Assembly (NCBI RefSeq): GCF_900112765.1 | Contig: NZ_FOMZ01000001.1 | Span: forward strand, 310,001-374,000 | Source: Actinopolyspora alba | GTDB taxonomy: Bacteria; Actinomycetota; Actinomycetes; Mycobacteriales; Pseudonocardiaceae | Direction: 5' to 3' | DNA length: 64,000 bases | In this document: piece by piece, positions 19,260 through 28,348 of the stretch | How the letters are laid out: every line of letters starts with the position of its first letter | Numbering within the stretch: position 1 is the stretch's first letter | The notes under the pieces: model-generated | What the model was told of the DNA's origin: nothing | Seen by the model: the letters and a program-made list of their open reading frames with translations, nothing else | The model's database searches: none | Position numbers and translations under genes: made by a program

Positions 19260-19301
19260 GCCGCGTGGAACGGACCACTCGTGCGGTCCGTTCCACGCGG
19301 C
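19260..19301. terminator. Strong hairpin terminator after hen1-pnkp
   Basis: GCCGCGTGGAACGGACC (19260-19276) pairs perfectly over 17 bp with its complement at 19285-19301, around an eight-base loop. It starts five bases after the pnkp stop, between convergent genes. Confidence 0.85.
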
Positions 19302-19344
19302 TACGAACGTGAGTTCCCGCCAACGCTCGACGGGAAAGATCCGC

Positions 19345-19830
19345 TCAGTCCGCACGCCCCCGATCGCGACGCTCCGCGGCCTCGTCTCCCGCCGAGTCGT
19401 CCGTCGGGGCGTTGTCGTCGGAGGGCTCGCCGCCGGAAGCCTCGGGGCCGGGATGTCGTCCCGGCTCCTCGGAAGCGGCGGACGAGTCGGAGTCCTCGGT
19501 TCGCTCGGCGGCCCCGTCGGCGGCCCCGTCGGCGGCCCCGGCTTCCCGCTGTCGGGCCAGGCGAGCGGCCTCGGCACGTTTGACGCGTTTCGGCGCCGCC
19601 GCGGCGGCGCGCTGCTCGTCGAACCGGGTGGGAACCTTGCCGAGCTGCCTGGTCATGGATCGGGCCAGGAAGACGACCGCGATCAGCAGCACCAGGATCA
19701 GGAACAGCGCGAGCGGGGTGGACTTGCCGACCCCCTCTTCCTGCACTCCCGGACCAGAGTCCTGCGCCACCACCATGACCAGCGGTTGCCGCTCCGTCGC
19801 GAGCACCGCCGCGTAACCGAGCACCGTCAT
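19345..19830 (-). CDS. Small membrane protein downstream of mca
   Basis: 161 residues. One strong transmembrane segment ([19 protein letters not shown]) lies near residues 35-55, preceded by a second hydrophobic stretch at the N-terminus and followed by a charged cytoplasmic-type tail with Ala/Asp/Glu-rich low complexity, including a [12 protein letters not shown] repeat. The ATG overlaps the mca stop codon (ATGA), so it is translated with mca. A small membrane protein occupies the same place in mycobacteria (Rv1083). Function unknown; the conserved pairing suggests a link to mycothiol-conjugate detoxification. Confidence 0.78.
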   Translation of the reverse strand: MTVLGYAAVLATERQPLVMVVAQDSGPGVQEEGVGKSTPLALFLILVLLIAVVFLARSMTRQLGKVPTRFDEQRAAAAAPKRVKRAEAARLARQREAGAADGAADGAAERTEDSDSSAASEEPGRHPGPEASGGEPSDDNAPTDDSAGDEAAERRDRGRAD

Positions 19831-20708
19831 GCGTGCACTCGCTCCTGCACCCCGGTGAACAGATCGTCTTCCGGCAACGTCGTGTCCACCAACGATCGCA
19901 CCAGTTCGTACTCCTCGGTGGGCCAGACCGAACGCTGGATGTCCAGCGGGACCGCGAACCACCTGCTGTTCGGGTCGATCTGCGTGGCGTGGGCACGCAG
20001 TGCGTCGTCACGGACCTCGAAGTAGTCCGCGCACTCGACCTGCGTGGTCACCCGCTCGTAGGGATCCTGGCGTGAGGGGTCCCACTTCCGCAGCCACTCA
20101 CCGTAGGGCGATTCCAGCCCACGCTCCAGCAACGAATCGTGGAACAGCTGCATTCGACGCCTGGAGAAGCCGTGCCCATAGTACAACTTGAGCGGCTGCC
20201 AGGGCTCACCCGCGCCCGGGAACCGGTCGGGATCACCGGCAGCGTCGAAGGCAGCCATCGAGACCTCGTGGCACTTCACGTGGTCCGGGTGCGGGTAACC
20301 GCCGTTCTCGTCGTAGGTAACCAGCACGTGCGGCCGGAACTCGCGCACGATCCGGACCAGTTCCTCGGTGGGCGCCTCCAACGGCTGATTGGCGAAACAC
20401 CCGTCCGGCAACGGCGGCGGCGGATCGCCCTCGGGAAGCCCGGAGTCGACGAACCCCATCCACCGGTGGTGCACACCGAGGATCTCCGCTGCCTCGGCCA
20501 TCTCGCGACGCCGTATCTCCGGCATGTTCTCGACCACTCCCGGCTTGTCCATCGCCGGGTTCAGGATGCTGCCCGCTTCACCTCCGGTGCAGGTGACAAC
20601 CATCACGTCGTGACCTTCCGCCACATAACGAGCCGTGCTGGCCGCCCCCTTGCTGGACTCGTCGTCCGGGTGAGCGTGCACAGTCATCAGGCGAAGTTTC
20701 TCCGCCAT
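19827..20708 (-). CDS. mca: Mycothiol S-conjugate amidase
   Basis: 293 residues, the usual length. The zinc-binding signature [13 protein letters not shown] is at residues 10-22 (His13 and Asp16 as ligands), with a further His in [13 protein letters not shown]. The MshB/Mca fold is followed throughout, including [11 protein letters not shown]. Mca hydrolyses mycothiol conjugates of electrophiles and drugs to mercapturic acids and glucosaminyl-inositol. Presence of mca implies a mycothiol-producing actinomycete. It is divergent from the DUF4307 gene and heads a two-gene operon with the overlapping membrane protein gene. MshB is the main alternative, but gene order (Rv1082 equivalent) favours Mca. 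Confidence 0.93.
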   Translation of the reverse strand: MAEKLRLMTVHAHPDDESSKGAASTARYVAEGHDVMVVTCTGGEAGSILNPAMDKPGVVENMPEIRRREMAEAAEILGVHHRWMGFVDSGLPEGDPPPPLPDGCFANQPLEAPTEELVRIVREFRPHVLVTYDENGGYPHPDHVKCHEVSMAAFDAAGDPDRFPGAGEPWQPLKLYYGHGFSRRRMQLFHDSLLERGLESPYGEWLRKWDPSRQDPYERVTTQVECADYFEVRDDALRAHATQIDPNSRWFAVPLDIQRSVWPTEEYELVRSLVDTTLPEDDLFTGVQERVHA

Positions 20709-20905
20709 GTCCGGTATTCCCTTCCCGTCTGGCTGTCGACACCTGTACCGCCCCCGCGAACTCCGGGCGGTACGCCCCAGGGATACTCAACCGCAGGTCG
20801 CTTTCCATTGTTCCCGAACGTCGATGTCGACCGGCGGCAGCCCCCTGCGGAGGAGAACGGACCGCGGCGGGGAAGAACCACCGGAGAGGTCGAGAGGCTG
20901 AGACC

Positions 20906-21373
20906 GTGACGAGTTCATCCGAGCCGGGTTCGCCCGGAACGGGCAACCGGGTTCCCGAGGGCAGGTACGGCAGGCGCGGTTCCGGACGCCACCGGCGATG
21001 GCCGGTGTGGCTGGGAAGCGCGCTGGCACTGGCACTCGGGATCGTGCTCGCGGTCGCGGGCTACCGGAACTTCGGAAGCGCCCCCATCGACGGCAAGGCC
21101 TCCCAGTTCGACCTCCGCGACGACAACACCGTGCACATCACGCTGGAGGTGCGCCGCGACGACCCCTCCGAGCCGGCGGAATGCGTGGTGCGTTCCCGTG
21201 GGATCTCGGGCAAGGAGGCGGGACGCAAGGAGGTCTATCTGCCCCCCGGGGAAACGACCACCTACGTCGAGACGGTACTGCGGACCTCGGAGCAGCCGGT
21301 GACCGGTGAGGTTTTCGGCTGTTCCTACGATGTGCCGAATTATCTCCGGGAGGGTGCACGGCCATCCGGGTGA
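20906..21373 (+). CDS. DUF4307 membrane-anchored protein
   Basis: 155 residues from a GTG with GAGAGG upstream. A basic N-terminal tail (RRGSGRHRRWPVW) precedes a single transmembrane helix (LGSALALALGIVLAVAGYRNF), followed by an extracellular beta-rich domain with ECVVRSRGISGKEAGRKEV and a conserved Cys near the end (VFGCSYDVP). The two extracellular Cys may form a disulfide. It matches Rv1081c in family and position, next to greA and divergent from mca. Function unknown. Confidence 0.85.
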   Translation: MTSSSEPGSPGTGNRVPEGRYGRRGSGRHRRWPVWLGSALALALGIVLAVAGYRNFGSAPIDGKASQFDLRDDNTVHITLEVRRDDPSEPAECVVRSRGISGKEAGRKEVYLPPGETTTYVETVLRTSEQPVTGEVFGCSYDVPNYLREGARPSG

Positions 21374-21448
21374 ACTCGCCACGTCACTCCGGTGGTACCG
21401 GCTGAATACCCCACAACACCCCTTTACTCGTGTTATTGTCGCTACCAG

Positions 21449-21474
21449 CACGGCCCCGCACGGGCCGTGTTTTT
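21449..21474 (+). terminator. Intrinsic terminator in front of greA
   Basis: CACGGCCC (21449-21456) pairs with GGGCCGTG (21462-21469) and is followed directly by TTTTT (21470-21474). It is one of the few classical T-tailed terminators in this window. It lies 75 bases after the DUF4307 gene and 77 bases before greA, so it could end the former or sit in the greA leader. Confidence 0.8.
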
Positions 21475-21550
21475 CCATTCCGAGCTCTTCGGAGTGCGAA
21501 AGCTATCGGTCCGCGGAACGCGGAACCGCAGTCGACGAGGAGTGGTGACC

Positions 21551-22039
21551 GTGAGCGATACCCAGGCGACCTGGCTGACCCAAGATGCTTACGACCGGCT
21601 CAAGGGTGAGCTGGACGAGCTCGTGGCCGAGCGCCCGGCGATCGCTGCGAAGATCAACGAAGCTCGCGAAGAGGGCGACCTCAAGGAGAACGGCGGATAC
21701 CACGCCGCGCGCGAGGAGCAGGGACAGCTGGAGGGACGTATCCGCCAGCTGCAGGAGTTGCTGCGCAACGCCAAGGTCGGCGACGTTCCGACCGAGTCCG
21801 GTGTGGCGCGTCCCGGCTCGGTGCTGACCGTGCGGTTCGAGGGCGAGAACGAGGAGGAGAAGTTCCTGCTCGCCAACCGCGAGGAAGGCGCCCACGGTGA
21901 TCTGGAGGTCTATTCCCCGAGCTCGCCGCTCGGCAAGGCTCTGCTGGACGCCGCCGAGGGCGACGTCTGCGAATACGACCTGCCCAACGGCGGCAAGATG
22001 CAGGTGACACTGATCAAGGCGGAGCCGTTCCAGGGCTGA
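21551..22039 (+). CDS. greA: Transcription elongation factor GreA
   Basis: 162 residues starting [18 protein letters not shown] from a GTG with GAGGAG at about 21537. The N-terminal coiled coil has the acidic tip motif [18 protein letters not shown], which enters the RNA polymerase channel and triggers transcript cleavage. The C-terminal FKBP-like domain ends with [18 protein letters not shown]. GreA rescues backtracked polymerase. Upstream in-frame codons back to 21392 overlap the terminator and are not coding. The gene order DUF4307-greA is conserved in actinobacteria. Confidence 0.95.
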   Translation: MSDTQATWLTQDAYDRLKGELDELVAERPAIAAKINEAREEGDLKENGGYHAAREEQGQLEGRIRQLQELLRNAKVGDVPTESGVARPGSVLTVRFEGENEEEKFLLANREEGAHGDLEVYSPSSPLGKALLDAAEGDVCEYDLPNGGKMQVTLIKAEPFQG

Positions 22040-22075
22040 TCGAGGTTTTCCGGTCGGATCGACGGGTCGCTCGCT

Positions 22076-22130
22076 CGGCGGAACCTCCCATCGGCTCCCG
22101 TTCCGGGAGCCGCGACATCGGGTAACGACC
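22076..22130 (-). repeat. Element B fragment (copy 8), rebuilt around a hairpin
   Basis: The GCGGAACCTC start and the CGACATCGGGTA-CGACC core of element B (minus orientation) are recognisable. The outer-stem region is replaced by a perfect 9-bp hairpin, CGGCTCCCG/CGGGAGCCG at 22092-22112, close behind greA. It probably acts as a greA terminator. Confidence 0.6.
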
Positions 22131-22134
22131 ATCG

Positions 22135-22156
22135 ACCGCCCCGGCGCAGGGGCGGT
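22135..22156. terminator. Second hairpin between greA and the Lrp gene
   Basis: ACCGCCCC (22135-22142) pairs with GGGGCGGT (22149-22156). It lies between convergent genes and gives a probable bidirectional stop together with the 22092-22112 hairpin. Confidence 0.6.
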
Positions 22157-22299
22157 TCACTTCGGTTCGACGGGTGCTCCCCGTCACGAATCCCTCCCGG
22201 AACACATCGCGGAGCGGCTCGCTCGCCGCACGGGCATCGGCACGTGAGCTGGTTGTCCCGCCGCGTCGCGGGAAATCTCGAGCAGCGGCCCCGGATCGG

Positions 22300-22791
22300 T
22301 CACTCGGAATCGGCCAGGCGCTCCAGCAACGGGCGCACGCGGGGAGGCACCGGTGTGGACAGTGCGATGGAAGTGGAAGTGCGCAACACACCGGTTACCG
22401 CCACCACCCGGTCGATGACGCGCTGCAGGTCGTCGTTGGACCGCGCGACCATGCGCACGAACAGATCACCCTGTCCGGTGGTGGCGTGTACTTCGCAGAC
22501 CTCGTCTATCGCGGCCAGCTGCTCGGCCACCGAACCGCGCTGCCCCTGAGCGATCTCCAGCACCGCGAACGCGGTCAGCCCGTACCCCACGGCGGCGAGA
22601 TCCAGTTCCGGTGGAAAACCGCGCAGTATGCCGTGGCGGATCATCCGGTCCATGCGGGCCTGCACCGTGCCACGCGCCACACCCAGCCGGCGGGAGCACT
22701 CCAGCACCGGCAGGCGAGGCTCGTCCGAGAGCAACAGCAGCAGGCGCGCGTCCAGCTCGTCCAGCGACTCGTCACCCGAAGTGGTGGTCAC
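22300..22791 (-). CDS. Lrp/AsnC-family regulator, probable regulator of hppD
   Basis: 163 residues from a GTG at 22791 with TTGGAG six bases upstream. The N-terminal helix-turn-helix is LDELDARLLLLLSDEPRLPVLECSRRLGVARGTVQARMDRM (residues about 8-48, cited by its ends). The C-terminal RAM domain contains TTGQGDLFVRMVARSNDDLQ. Lrp regulators of this type usually bind an amino acid and control an adjacent gene. It is divergent from hppD, and the same Lrp-hppD pairing is frequent in actinomycetes, so tyrosine or a related metabolite is a plausible effector; this is inference. Confidence 0.86.
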   Translation of the reverse strand: MTTTSGDESLDELDARLLLLLSDEPRLPVLECSRRLGVARGTVQARMDRMIRHGILRGFPPELDLAAVGYGLTAFAVLEIAQGQRGSVAEQLAAIDEVCEVHATTGQGDLFVRMVARSNDDLQRVIDRVVAVTGVLRTSTSIALSTPVPPRVRPLLERLADSE

Positions 22792-22827
22792 AGCACGCTC
22801 CAAACATGTTTCGGTGATACAGGGTGA

Positions 22828-24165
<1,338 letters not shown>

Positions 24166-24473
24166 TCGAGCTCGCTCCACACTCGTCGCGTGCCGTCAGC
24201 CACCGGCGATCGGTGCCGGGCGGCACGAATCGAACGGTGCGACACGCCGGGCCGCACGAGTGACGTTTCGCGGGATTCGTGATCGAGCACTCGACGGTCG
24301 AACGACTTCACCCGGAAGGGCTGAAGTTACCACTCTACCGAGTGCTTCGGCACCGCTGCTCACGGAAGAGGGCGGTCACGTGAGTAGCATCGGTCTCAGG
24401 TCGGGTGATGACCGATTGAGCCCGTCCTCGACGATTCGGTCGGGGGCGGGCATCGGTGTTTCGGCCACAGCGA

Positions 24474-24626
24474 TCAGTGCGAGCCGAAGCGGTCAGTGCG
24501 AGCCGAAGCGGTCAGTGCGAGCCGGCGACACGAACCGGCCGACATGAAACAGCCGGCATGAAGCAGCCGGCATAAAACGGCCGGTACGAAACAGGCCGAT
24601 ACGAAACGGGCAGGTACGAAGCGGAC
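24474..24626. repeat. Two abutting tandem repeat tracts (19-bp then 14-15-bp units)
   Basis: TCAGTGCGAGCCGAAGCGG repeats from 24474 and 24493, with a partial third unit from 24512. It passes into about seven degenerate 14-15-base units of the form GCCGGCATGAAACA drifting to GCCGGTACGAAACA, up to about 24626. The tract sits in a 640-base gene-free stretch between hppD and the small secreted protein gene. I find no good ribosome site for frames crossing it and regard it as non-coding. Confidence 0.7.
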
Positions 24627-24804
24627 GGTCGAATCGCCCGAACCCGTTTCACACGCGAATCCCGCGCCGGAAACCGGCAACCGAGTGCATCGCGACGTTC
24701 GCTCGAAACGCGCCATTCGAAAACGGATTCGGTAAGCTTGATGTCGTCACACCGCCAAGACCGGGTCGTCAGCGTACCGACCGACATCGCCCCCTGGAGG
24801 CACC

Positions 24805-25062
24805 ATGCCACGGCTGAGTACCTCTTCCGGCACGCTTCCCCTGGTCGCGGGACTGACAACGGCGACGGCACTGTGCGCCGTCGCCGTGTTCACCGTGGTC
24901 AGTTCCGGTTGCGACGACCCCGGCAGCTACGAGACGAACGGTGAGGCCGTTCGGCTGGTGGGCGGCTGCGTGAGCCGCGAGGACCTGCCGGTGAGCCCGG
25001 ATGAGGTGACCACGCCCGCCGCACCGGCGCCGTCCTGGAGTGTCGAAGGAGCCAAGAGCTGA
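24805..25062 (+). CDS. Small membrane or secreted protein, 85 aa
   Basis: The ATG has a strong GGAGG site six bases upstream. The product starts MPRLSTSSGTLPLVAG and has one hydrophobic segment (LTTATALCAVAVFTVVSSGC), then a short polar domain with two more Cys (GCDD; GGCVSRED) and a Pro/Thr-rich end. The segment could be a signal anchor or a poor lipoprotein signal. I do not recognise a family. It lies alone between the tandem repeats and element A copies 2 and 3. Confidence 0.65.
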   Translation: MPRLSTSSGTLPLVAGLTTATALCAVAVFTVVSSGCDDPGSYETNGEAVRLVGGCVSREDLPVSPDEVTTPAAPAPSWSVEGAKS

Positions 25063-25068
25063 ACGGCC

Positions 25069-25125
25069 GCGGCGAAAGCCCGGCGCCGCAGCGGAAACCC
25101 GGCGCCGCGGCGAAAGCCCGGCGCC
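25069..25125. repeat. Three 19-bp tandem units
   Basis: GCGGCGAAAGCCCGGCGCC (25069-25087), a unit with three changes (25088-25106) and a third unit identical to the first (25107-25125). Each ends in the palindrome GGCGCC. It begins six bases after the stop of the small gene and could form alternative hairpins. Confidence 0.7.
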
Positions 25126-25143
25126 GTGCCACCCCACCGGCGC

Positions 25144-25165
25144 GGCGATTTCGCGAGAAATTGAC
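25144..25165 (-). repeat. Element A copy 2
   Basis: The minus strand reads GTCAATTTCTCGCGAAATCG followed by CC. It lies between the convergent small gene and metB, at the metB 3' side. Confidence 0.75.
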
Positions 25166-25200
25166 ACCACCCGGGCCACGCCGCACCACCCCAGCAGTGC

Positions 25201-25223
25201 GGCGATTTCGTGGGAAATTTACG
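25201..25223 (-). repeat. Element A variant copy 3 (CCAC loop)
   Basis: The minus strand reads GTAAATTTCCCACGAAATCG. The ATTTC/GAAAT stem is kept, but the loop is CCAC instead of TCGC. The same variant recurs at 31142. Confidence 0.7.
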
Positions 25224-25277
25224 CACCCTGGACCACGCCGTCCCAGCGGCGCGGCGATCAGCCCCAGCGGTGCGGCG

Positions 25278-26417
25278 TCACTCCAGGGCGGCGAGCAAAT
25301 CCTGCAGCAGGTCGTCGACGTCCTCGATACCCGCGGAGACCCGGACCAGCTCGGCGGGCACCTGCAACAACGATCCCGCCGTGCTCGCGTGGGTCATCCT
25401 GCCGGGGTGTTCGATCAACGACTCCACCCCGCCCAGTGACTCGGCCAGGGTGAACAACCGGGTGCGGGCGCAGACGTCCACGGCGGCCTTTTCCCCGTCG
25501 GCGTGGGTGAACGAGACCATCCCACCGAACAGCCGCATCTGCCGCGCCGCGACCTCGTGGCCGGGGTGTTCCGGAAGCCCCGGGTAGAACACCCTGGTGA
25601 CCTTGGGGTGTTCCCGCAACGCCGCGGCGATCCTGGCCGCGTTGGCGCTGTGCTGCTCCATCCGCGCAGCCAGGGTCTTGATGCCGCGCAGTGTGAGCCA
25701 CGCGTCGAACGGCCCGGGAACCGCACCCACGGTGTTCTGCAGGAACGCGATTCCGGAAGCGATCTCCTCGTCGGAGGTGACCACGGCACCACCGACCACA
25801 TCGGAGTGACCGCCGAGGTACTTCGTGGTGGAGTGCACCACCACGTCGGCCCCCAACGACAGCGGCTGCTGCAGGTAGGGCGAGGCGAACGTGTTGTCCA
25901 CGACGAGTCGTGTGGAGGTCTCGGCCGCGAGCTCGGCGAGGGCGGCCAGATCGGCGATGTTGAGCAGCGGGTTGGTGGGCGACTCCACCCACAGGACCTT
26001 GGTGTTGTGCCGGATCGCCGCACGAACCTCGTCCACATCGGACACCCGGACGGGGGTGTAGTCGACGCCCCAACCGGTCAACACCTTGTCGATCAGCCGG
26101 AACGTCCCGCCGTAGGCGTCATCGGGGATGACCAGATGATCACCGGGACGCAGCACACCACGCAGCACCGCGTCGGTGGCGGCCATCCCGGAGGAGAAGG
26201 CCCGTGCGTAGCGCCCCGATTCCAGCGCGGCCAGGCACTCCTCCAGCGTGGTGCGGGTGGGGTTGCCGGTGCGGGAGTACTCGTAGCCCGCTCGCTGGTT
26301 TCCGACGCCGTCCTGGGCGTAGGTAGAGGTCGCGTGAATCGGCGGAATCACGGAGCCGGTCGAACTGTCGGGGTGCTGCCCCGCGTGGATGGCGCGAGTG
26401 GCGAAACCGTCGGTCAT
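25278..26417 (-). CDS. metB: Cystathionine gamma-synthase (Cys/Met metabolism PLP enzyme)
   Basis: 379 residues. The PLP-binding Lys199 lies in the motif VVVHSTTKYLGGHSDVVGG. Other conserved segments are YEYSRTGNPTR, SSGMAA, ESPTNP and VDNTFASPYLQ, and the substrate-binding SLGGVESLIEHP is near the end. It condenses O-acylhomoserine with cysteine to cystathionine in transsulfuration. Cystathionine gamma-lyase has the same fold and cannot be excluded. Synteny (Rv1079) and the nearby cbs gene support a joint role in methionine-cysteine interconversion. Confidence 0.9.
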   Translation of the reverse strand: MTDGFATRAIHAGQHPDSSTGSVIPPIHATSTYAQDGVGNQRAGYEYSRTGNPTRTTLEECLAALESGRYARAFSSGMAATDAVLRGVLRPGDHLVIPDDAYGGTFRLIDKVLTGWGVDYTPVRVSDVDEVRAAIRHNTKVLWVESPTNPLLNIADLAALAELAAETSTRLVVDNTFASPYLQQPLSLGADVVVHSTTKYLGGHSDVVGGAVVTSDEEIASGIAFLQNTVGAVPGPFDAWLTLRGIKTLAARMEQHSANAARIAAALREHPKVTRVFYPGLPEHPGHEVAARQMRLFGGMVSFTHADGEKAAVDVCARTRLFTLAESLGGVESLIEHPGRMTHASTAGSLLQVPAELVRVSAGIEDVDDLLQDLLAALE

Positions 26418-26513
26418 GCCCGGAACCCTACTCGTAGCCCTTCGGGATGCGGCACGCGCTCACGGAAGGTGAACAAGCCCACACACCGCGCCGGTCCGAG
26501 ACCGTTGCGGAAC

Positions 26514-26566
26514 GAGATTCGCGGGCGCCCCCACTCCGCGCACGGAGTGACACGCCCGCGAATCTC
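26514..26566 (-). terminator. Hairpin terminator between the RDD gene and metB
   Basis: GAGATTCGCGGGCG (26514-26527) pairs perfectly with CGCCCGCGAATCTC (26553-26566). It lies about 50 bases beyond the 3' end of the proline-rich RDD gene on the minus strand. Confidence 0.7.
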
Positions 26567-26614
26567 ATGCGGACCACGGGAGTGGTCCGACTCGGATCGG
26601 TGCCGACGGTCCAC

Positions 26615-28135
26615 TCACCACTGCGGTGGCTGTCCGGGCGGCTGGGGCGGGTACCCACCGGGTGGCGGACCGTAGGGCTGGCCGGGCATGGGCTGCTGGC
26701 CCTGCTGCGGGGGCCCTTGGTGGGGCGGCCCCTGCTGCGGTGGCTGCCCCGGTGCGGGTTGTTGTCCGGGCATCGGTTGCCCCGGCATCGGCTGGCCGGG
26801 CATGGGCTGCTGGCCCGGGGCGGGCTGGCCGGGCATCGGCTGGCCGGGCTGCCCCGGATAGGGCTGGCCGTAGGGCTGGGCGTACTGCTGTCCGGGAGCC
26901 ATGCCGGGCTGCCCCGGCTGGCCGGGCATACCGGGTTGGCCGCCGGGGCCACCGGGTCCGGCCGGAGCGGCGGGGACGACGACCGTGCCCATGATCTTGT
27001 CGGCCCAGGTCTGGTTCTTGGGTTCCCACAGCGGTGCCAGGAAGCCGATGCCGATCGGAATGCTGTCGACGATGTGGCAGAGGTAGCGCAGGAAGGCGTA
27101 GCCGAAGCCCACCGGCCTGCCGGTTGTCTCGCTTATCAGCATGGTCTTGGCGTAGCCGCGGCCGAGGGACTGCCCGGTGGTGCCCTGCTTGTAACCGTAG
27201 TTCCAGATCATGAAGCCGAGCAGTGCGATTATGGACAGGAACATCAGTATGCCGCCGAAAAGAGCGGCACCACCGCCGCTCGTCCCGCCACTGGAAACGC
27301 TGCTGGCAGTGCCACCGAGCACCATGGCCATGGCGATCGCGTAGATGATGCCGTAAACCACGCCGGGGGCGATTCCGTCGATGAGGAAGCTCTTCACGCG
27401 GTCACCCAACTCCACCGGCGGTCCCGCCGGGACGACCGCCCCGGACTGGTTGTCACCGGACGGCTGCCCCGGCTGCTGCGGCGGTGCGCCGAACGGCCCC
27501 GGCTGTCCCGGTGGCGGTGGCTGCTGTGCCGGGAACCCACCGCTGGGCGTACCGGGCATCCCCGGGTGACCGCCGGGTGGCTGCCCGGGCATCTGCGGTG
27601 GCTGGCCGGGCATCGGCTGCTGCCCGGCGGGCTGTCCCGGCATACCCGGCTGACCGGGCATCTGCTGCCCGGGATGCTGCCCCGGCATGCCCTGCTGCCC
27701 AGGGGGCTGCCCGGGCATACCGGGCTGTCCCGGCATCTGGGGTGGTTGCGCACCCGGCGGCTGCGTCGCGAAACCACCGGACTGCTGTCCCCCCAGGCCG
27801 GGTTGTTCGTACATCGGCTGCGGCTGCTGCATGGACGGCGGGACGACCTGCGTGGTCCCGCCCTCCTGTGGCGGCTGCGGCTGCGGGGACTGTTCCATCT
27901 GCTGCATGGCCTGCGCGGGATTGACGACCTGCGTCGAATCCGCGCCGGAACTCCGATCGCCCTGTTGCCCGCTCTCCGGCTGCTCCGTCTCCTGCGGATT
28001 CATCCGCGAGGAGATCTTCTGTGTCGAGTCCGGGGTGGACGCGTCGGCCTCGGCGTTGCCGGACTGCTGCTCGAAGGACGAATCCGGCTGCCGCTCCTCC
28101 TGGTTACCACCTTCGGGTGATTGCGGAGAGCTCAT
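26615..28135 (-). CDS. pra: Proline-rich RDD-domain membrane protein (Pra-like)
   Basis: 506 residues. The N-terminal half (about 1-240) is Gln/Pro/Gly-rich, with many GQPGMPGQP-type units. The RDD domain (about 245-385) has three hydrophobic helices: GVVYGIIYAIAMAMVLGG, GGILMFLSIIALLGFMIW and a C-terminal one near FGYAFLRYLCHIVDSIP; the motifs GDRVKSFLIDGIAP and WADKIMGT are typical. A second Gly/Pro/Gln-rich repeat region follows to the end. It corresponds to the proline-rich antigen homologue Rv1078 beside cbs and metB. Flanking the RDD core with repeats on both sides is longer than the usual N-terminal-only arrangement. Confidence 0.88.
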   Translation of the reverse strand: MSSPQSPEGGNQEERQPDSSFEQQSGNAEADASTPDSTQKISSRMNPQETEQPESGQQGDRSSGADSTQVVNPAQAMQQMEQSPQPQPPQEGGTTQVVPPSMQQPQPMYEQPGLGGQQSGGFATQPPGAQPPQMPGQPGMPGQPPGQQGMPGQHPGQQMPGQPGMPGQPAGQQPMPGQPPQMPGQPPGGHPGMPGTPSGGFPAQQPPPPGQPGPFGAPPQQPGQPSGDNQSGAVVPAGPPVELGDRVKSFLIDGIAPGVVYGIIYAIAMAMVLGGTASSVSSGGTSGGGAALFGGILMFLSIIALLGFMIWNYGYKQGTTGQSLGRGYAKTMLISETTGRPVGFGYAFLRYLCHIVDSIPIGIGFLAPLWEPKNQTWADKIMGTVVVPAAPAGPGGPGGQPGMPGQPGQPGMAPGQQYAQPYGQPYPGQPGQPMPGQPAPGQQPMPGQPMPGQPMPGQQPAPGQPPQQGPPHQGPPQQGQQPMPGQPYGPPPGGYPPQPPGQPPQW

Positions 28136-28348
28136 CGGGTTTTCCTACCCCCTTGGGCGTGAACCTGGGCGTGTACGCGACCTACGGTATCCGACAGCAC
28201 TCGGGCACAGGGGTCACCGTGTAACAGCACTTCGATATTCCCAGCACAGCACGTGTCCGCCGAAAGCGGGTTGTCCGGGGCAACGAGGTGCTCCGAGCCG
28301 TGCGACCGGTCGTTCCCGATCCGAACAACCCACCGGGGAGAACTCCGG

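Noticed and set aside
24260-24716. Small protein genes across the 24.47-24.63 kb tandem repeats
   Set aside because: Open frames exist on both strands but have no ribosome site, start at arbitrary codons and translate to shifting repeat peptides.
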